Assembly: GCA_019347795.1 (NCBI GenBank)
Contig: JAHWKS010000352.1
Coordinates: forward strand, 1-6,409
DNA from: Planctomycetota bacterium
Lineage (GTDB): Bacteria > Planctomycetota > Planctomycetia > Pirellulales > Pirellulaceae
DNA: 6,409 nucleotides
Direction of reading: 5' to 3'
Position numbers and translations under genes: made by a program. Shown here piece by piece: positions 1 through 6,000 of the stretch. The notes below the pieces were generated by a model that saw nothing but the letters and a program-made list of their open reading frames with translations, made no database searches and was not told where the DNA came from. How positions within the stretch are numbered: position 1 is the first letter of the stretch; every line of letters begins with the position of its first letter.

Positions 1-51
1 GCCGCCCTCACCGAGAACCGGCTCGACGATCACTCCCGCGATCTCTTGCTG
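1..51 (-). other. Fragment resembling a class III (PLP) aminotransferase core, in a different frame from the synthase
   Basis: Read on the minus strand one base out of phase with the synthase, the last bases give QQEIAGVIVEPVLGEGG, open to the edge. The IAxVIxEPVxGEGG pattern is a hallmark of class III aminotransferases such as GabT and acetylornithine/4-aminobutyrate transaminases, just before the conserved Asp-Glu region that contacts the cofactor. It is only 17 residues, but the match is dense and is unlike anything expected in a ketoreductase. No start is visible. It points to foreign sequence joined to the synthase. Chance resemblance is possible but seems less likely. Confidence 0.5.
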
Positions 52-3000
52 TCCCGATCCGCTCCAGGGCGCCGCGGATCTCGCGGTCGCGCATGATCCG
101 CGAGAACTCCGCCTGCACCGCCGCAGGAGCGGGCTGTCCGCCTTCGCGCTTGATGCGGGCGATGAGGGCGGCCTTGATCTCGGCGGGCGATTCGAGATTC
201 GCCGTCTCGGACGACTCTTCGCCTTCTGGCGCCGGCGAGCGGCCGACCAGCACCACGTTGCACTGGAACCGCCGGGCAAGCTTCTCGGCGATGGCCGAGG
301 TGATTCCTCGGGCGCCGCCGGTCACCAGCAGCGTCGAGTTTGTGTCGAGCATCGCCAGCGGCTCGCGATCCGCGGCGGCGCTCCCGTCGGCGGCCCGCCA
401 CGTGATGCGGCGTCCGTCAAGGTATCCGACTTCCCGCGGTCCCTGGCGATCGTTCAACTCGCCCAGCACACGATCCGCCAGCTCCTCCGCCGGCCGGTCG
501 CGGTCGAGATCGATCACCCGGAGCATCACCTCGGGCCACTCCTGGCCCACCGTTTTCACAAAGCCCGCGATGCCGCCCTGGCCGGCGAGCGAGAGATCGA
601 ACTCCGACTCGGGCGTCATGCCGAATCCGCCGCCCAAGCCGGTCGCGGCCAGCAGCATGGCGCCGCCGTCGCGCCCTGCCTGGCGGAGATCGTCCTCGAA
701 TTCGCGCGTCAGAAGGTAGAACCGCTTCACGTCGCCTGTAATCCGGGCGAGCGGAGTCGTCTCATTCTCCGGCGCCTCGGCCAGGGGCAAGAGATGCACC
801 AGACCGCCGATGAGGCCGACCGACTTGCGGATCCGCGTAGCCATCTCGACCACCGCGGCTTCGTCGGTGAGGTCGGCATAAAACACGCCGTCCTTCCCCT
901 CCACGGCGCCGGGGCGATGGCGGATGAAGACGCACTCCTGACCGAAGTCCGCCAGGCGATCGGCGATCTCGGTTGCGACGCCGCGCCCGTCATCGGTGAT
1001 CAGCACGACGCCGCTGGGAATCAGCGTCGAACCGCTCCCGGGGAGCGGAGCGTCGATCAACTCAAGAAGCCCGCGCTGGATAGCGACCGTCCCGTGCTTT
1101 TTTTTTTCGACCGGCGTCTGCTTGACCACCGGCTCTTCGGCCGGCGCCTCTTCCTTTGCTGCGGGAGCAAGCTGCTCGCTCTGCTCGCCGCCGAGCGCCT
1201 CCTCCAGGTAATCGAGGATGCCGCGGATCGTGCGGATGCTGGTGAGCCGCTCGAACTCGATCTTCGACGACCCGCCCGGCTCGGCCGACATGCCGAGAAT
1301 CTCGGCCAGGTTCCCCAGAATCTCAACCCGCTTGATTGAGTCGATTCCCAGGTCGGCCTCCAGGTCCAAATCCACGTCAAGCATGTCGTGCGGATAACCG
1401 GTCCGCTCGCTCACCAAATCGAGGAGCTGGTTCGAGATATCGTCGCGATCGAACGCCGGCGTCTTCTCCGCGGCAGGCTTGGTCGGCGTCTTGGCGACCG
1501 GCGTCTCCGCCGCGGACACGCGAGCTTCCGGCTGCGGCGCCGGCGGCGCAGCTTCCCGATTCAGCCGATTGGTCGGCGCCGTGGCTTGCGGTTTCGCGGC
1601 CGGCGCCGGCGGATGACCACTCTCCGCCGCCTTCGGCGCCGGCGCTTCCGCCGCGCGACCGTTGCGATAGTGCGCGGCCGCGCCGTTGGAGGCCGCGCTC
1701 TGCGGCGAGGTGCTATTGGCGATCGGGGCCTGCGATTGTGGCGGCGCCAGCGGGGCGGGCGCCGCTCCCGCGTCGCCCTGCAGGTATGCCGACATCACCG
1801 CTCGCTGCGTGTCAAGGAAACGGGCCATCAGGTGCTGGTAACCGAGCATGACTTGCGTCACGTCGTCCTCGCCCGCCGCAGGGGCTGCGGGCGCCGTCTG
1901 AGGCTTATGAACGCCGTTGGAGGCGCCGTTGGAAGTGACGTAGTGCATGGCGGTGGTCGTCTCCGGTGGAGTGGATGGTTTGGGTGGTGGGATTGGTTTC
2001 GCCGCCGGCTTGGGCGCCGGTTTCGGCGAGGAAGGTTGAGGTTGGTTCGTTGTTGCGGCCGCATTTTGCGGTGCGGGCTTCGCGGCCGGCTTGGATTCGC
2101 CTGCTGCTTTTGCCACGGGCTTGGCGGGGAACTCGTGCAGCCGATCAGCCGGAATCTTCTGGCCCAAGAGCAGCGGCTCAGGAGCATTCAGCGGCTTGGC
2201 GCGCACGCTGTTCACCACCCACGCGCTGCGGGGAAGCACCGGCTGTTGCGTCTGTTTCGGAAGCGTAGAAAGCTCGAAGGGCGTTACATTTCGGCCAGAG
2301 AAAATCCGCTCGAGGTTCGCCTCCGCCCCATGCGCCAGCAGTTGGCCCAGCACGTGACAAAGCTGCACCAGCCCGTCGCGGCCCTTCACGTCGGAAGCCG
2401 CGGCCAGGTGCGGCCGGTCGCCCAGCGTCTGTCCCACCAGGCCGGTGAGCACGCTCTGCGGTCCAACTTCGACGAACACCCGGGCGCCGGCGGCGTACAT
2501 CGCTTCAACTTCTTCCTGGAACCGCACCGGGGAGACCAGGTGCGTCGCCAACTGGGAAACGATCTCCCCGGGCGACTCCGGATAAACCTCCGCCGTCGTG
2601 TTCGAAAACACCGGCACGCGAGGCGCCGTAAACGGCGCCTGGGACAAAGCCGCCGCCAACGGCTCGTTGGCCGGGGCCACGAGCGGCGAGTGGAATGCGC
2701 AGGACACCGGGATCTTCGTCGCGCGGACGCTCCGCTCTTTGCAGCGGACCAGCGCCTTCTCGAGCACGTCGTCGGCGCCGGCGATGACCGTCTGCTTCGG
2801 CGAGTTCCGGTTCGCCAGCGTCAGGCCGTCGATCCCCGCGATCAGCTTCTCGACGGAAGCCGCATCGGCTTCAATCGCGACCATGCCGCCGAGGCCGGCT
2901 TCCGCGTTTCCGCTCTTACGAATCAAGTCGCCGCGGAGGTGCGACAGGCGAATGCAGTCTGCTTCGCTCAAAGAGCCTGCAGCGGCCAATGCAGCGTACT

Positions 3001-6000
3001 CGCCGTAGCTGTGGCCCGCGACGAAGTCGGGCCGCAAGCCGAGCTTCTCCAGCAGGCGGAACATGCCCAGGCTCGCCGCCCCCAGCGCCGGTTGGGCGAC
3101 GTCGGTGCGAGCCAGGTTGGCGGCGGCTTGCTTCTCGCCGGCTTTATCGAAGGCGGAGGCTGGATAGATGAACCGCCCCAGCGGCTTCTCCAGCTTGCCG
3201 GCCAGGACCCCGGCCGCTCGATCAAGCGACTGCCGCACTTCGGCGAAGTTCATCGCCTGGGCCGCCAGCATGTTCGGATACTGCGAGCCTTGTCCCGGGA
3301 ACAGGAACGCCAGCTTGCCGCCGCGGGAAGCGGGGTTCTCGGCGAAGTAAATCCCCCGCGGATCGTGCAGGTCGGTCTTTTCCGACTCAACCGCATTGAG
3401 GGCGACCGTAAGTTTCTCTCGCAAATCGTCCAGGGAGGAGGCGACGATGGCCAAGGTAGCAGGCAGACTCCGGGCGCCGTCTTCGCCGTCTTGCGGAGCG
3501 GCACACGGAGTGTGCTTACTACTATCCTTCCACAGCGAAGCGGCCAGGTTCCGCAGCTCCGGCTCGGCGCCGGCGTCGAGCGCCTTTTGGCAGCTTCGCA
3601 GCGCGTCGGCCAACTCGATCCGGCTCTCGCGGCGCCAGACGCACAACTCCGCCGGCCACTCATCCAGCGCGGGCGAATCGTCTTCCAGATAACCGCCGGT
3701 GTACTCCTCCACCACGACGTGATAGTTCGTGCCGCCGAACCCGAACGCGCTCACGCCGGCCAATCGCGGCTCGTCACCACCGTGGACCCAGGGCCGCGCC
3801 TCAGTATTCAAGTAGAGCGGGCTGTTGTCGAAGGAGACGAGGGTGTTCGGCGTCTCGACGAGCGTCGGCGGGAGCGTCTTCTTGTGCAACGCGAGCGTCG
3901 TCTTGATCAAGCCGGCCAGGCCCGCGGCGCACTTGCTGTGGCCGATCATCGACTTGACCGACCCGAGAGCGCACGAGTCGGGCAGGGCGCCCGCTTCCCT
4001 CATCATGCCGCCGAGGGCCTCGGCCTCGGTCTTGTCGCCGGCGACCGTGCCCGTGCCGTGGGCTTCGATCAGCTCCAGCCGCGTCGGCGAGATACCGGCT
4101 TTGGCGTAGGCGCGGCGAAGGGCGAGAAGCTGGCCTTTCGCGTTCGGCGCCGTGAGGCCCTTATCTTTGCCGTCGCTGGAGCAGCCCATGCCGCGGATCA
4201 CGCCGTAGATGCGATCCCCGTCGCGCTCCGCATCCGCCAGCCGCTTCATCACGACCGCCGAGATGCCTTCGCTGAGCACGATCCCGTCGGCTTGCGCATC
4301 GAACGGACGGCAGCGGCCCTGCTTCGAGAGGGCGTGCGTCTTGCTGAACGCCATGTAGGAAAACGGCGTCTGCACCGTGTCGGCGCCCATGGCGATGGCG
4401 ACGTCGCTGGCGCCCGACTCCAGCTCGCGAATGCAGTTGTAGACCGACGTGAGCGACGAGGCGCAGGCGGCGTCAATCGCATAGTTCGGCCCGCCGAAGT
4501 TGAAGCGGTTGGCGACCCGCCCCGCGGCGACGTTCATCAGGATCCCGGGGAACGAATCCTCGGTCCACGTCGGGAGAAGCGGTTTCACCTGCTCCAATAG
4601 TTCTTCCGATCTGGCCACGCCCGGCACTTGATCCAAGAGCGGCAGGCACGTGCGGAAGCCGTAGGCGATGGCCTGGGGACTGCCGCCGCCGCCGATGCCG
4701 AGGATGGCCGCCGTCTTGTCGCGATTGAAAGGACGATCGGCGTAACCGGCGTCCTCGACCGCCAGCCGCACCGCCTCCAGGAGGTAAAGCTGGAGCGGCT
4801 CGATCACCTCCATCGTCTTGGGCGTGATGCCGTAGCGGAAGGGATCGAAATGAATTTCGTCGAGGAAGCCGCCCCACTTGGAGATGAATTTGTCCTGCAG
4901 CTTGGTGTCCGGCGAGTAGTACAACTGCCAGTCCCAGTGCGTCTGCGGCACCTCGGTCACGGCGTAGCGCTTCCGCAGGATGTTACGCCAATAGGCGCCG
5001 ACGCTGGAGGCGCCGGGATAGTAGCAGGCCATGCCGACGATGGCGATGTCGCACGGCTTCTCGTCGCCGGCCTTCTCCACCAGTTCGTGCGGGAGCTGCT
5101 CCAGGCGCCGCGTCCCATCGCCGCACACGTCTTCGTGCAGCTCGGCCATGGTGACCACCCGGTCGTGCATCGACGCAACCTGACCAATCATGTACATGCC
5201 GCGATTGAACTGCTCGTCATCGGAGATCGGCGCCAGGCGGGGGACGCCGTCGGCCTTGATGCGATCCAGCCCCTTCGAGGCGACCCGCAGCCGGCCGATA
5301 TTCATCCACTCCAGGGCTTTGACGATCTCTTCATGCGACTTGCCTTCCGCCCGCAGCCGGCGCCGCTCGGCGTCGAAGACGTCGTAGTACGGTGTGGGGA
5401 CGCTGCGGATGGCGTGGCCCGGGGCCGTCTCCAGGAGTACGGTCTCATCGCACTTGATCGCCTCTTGCTGGAACCGCGGCACAATAGCCCCGGCGGCCAC
5501 CGCCTCATGCGTGAAGAGGTAAGCGGTACCCATTAAGGCGCCGATCTTGGCGCCTTTCTCCGCCAGCGGGGCCGCCAACGCCGCGACCATGCTGGCCGAG
5601 AGCGCGTCGTGAATGCCGCCGGCGAACGCGACGTGGAGATCGTCGCCGCGGCCGCTGCCGATGTGCTCCAGCAGGATGCCGCACATCGTTTCCCACAGGA
5701 GAAAGCTGCTCCGCGGGCCGACGTGACCGCCGCACTCGCGTCCTTCGAAGACAAACCGCCGGGCGCCGTCCTTCAAAAACATCTTCAAGAGACCCGGCGA
5801 CGGGACGTGCAGGTAAGTGGGGATGCCCACTTCCTCCAACTCCCGCGCCTGATCCGGCCGGCCGCCGGCGATTAATGCGAAGGGGGGCTTCACGTCATGC
5901 ACCGCGGCCAACTGCTCCTTGCGGATCTCCGGCGGGAGAAAGCCGAGGATCCCCACGCCCCAGCTTCGGTCCTGCAATTGCTCCTGCGTCTCGCGGAGAA

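Noticed and set aside
35..82. Near-identical short units ccgcggatctc (72-82) and cccgcgatctc (35-45) on both sides of the disrupted ketoreductase end
   Set aside because: They could mark microhomology for a recombination or misassembly event, but 10-11 bases with a mismatch in GC-rich DNA is weak, and the apparent junction (about 50-56) lies between them rather than within them.
1024..1056. Perfect inverted repeat ccgctccc/gggagcgg (1032-1048) flanked by the direct repeat gcgtcga (1024-1030, 1050-1056)
   Set aside because: It could be a terminator-like or mobile-element-like structure, but it lies inside an uninterrupted coding region, has no T tract and is too far (about 48 bases) from the A10 tract to act as a frameshift stimulator. 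In such GC-rich DNA it is probably chance.
1388..4600. A 1,070-codon open frame on the plus strand, antisense to the synthase
   Set aside because: Its translation is dominated by Arg, Gly, His and Leu runs with no recognisable domain. It is what strong third-position GC bias of the minus-strand gene produces on the opposite strand. The minus frame has complete catalytic motifs over the same bases.
4601..4612. ttcttccgatct, 11 of 12 bases like the end of a common sequencing adapter
   Set aside because: It reads in frame as Arg-Ser-Glu-Glu within a continuous ketosynthase, with no loss of domain similarity on either side. A chance match is more likely than adapter carry-over.
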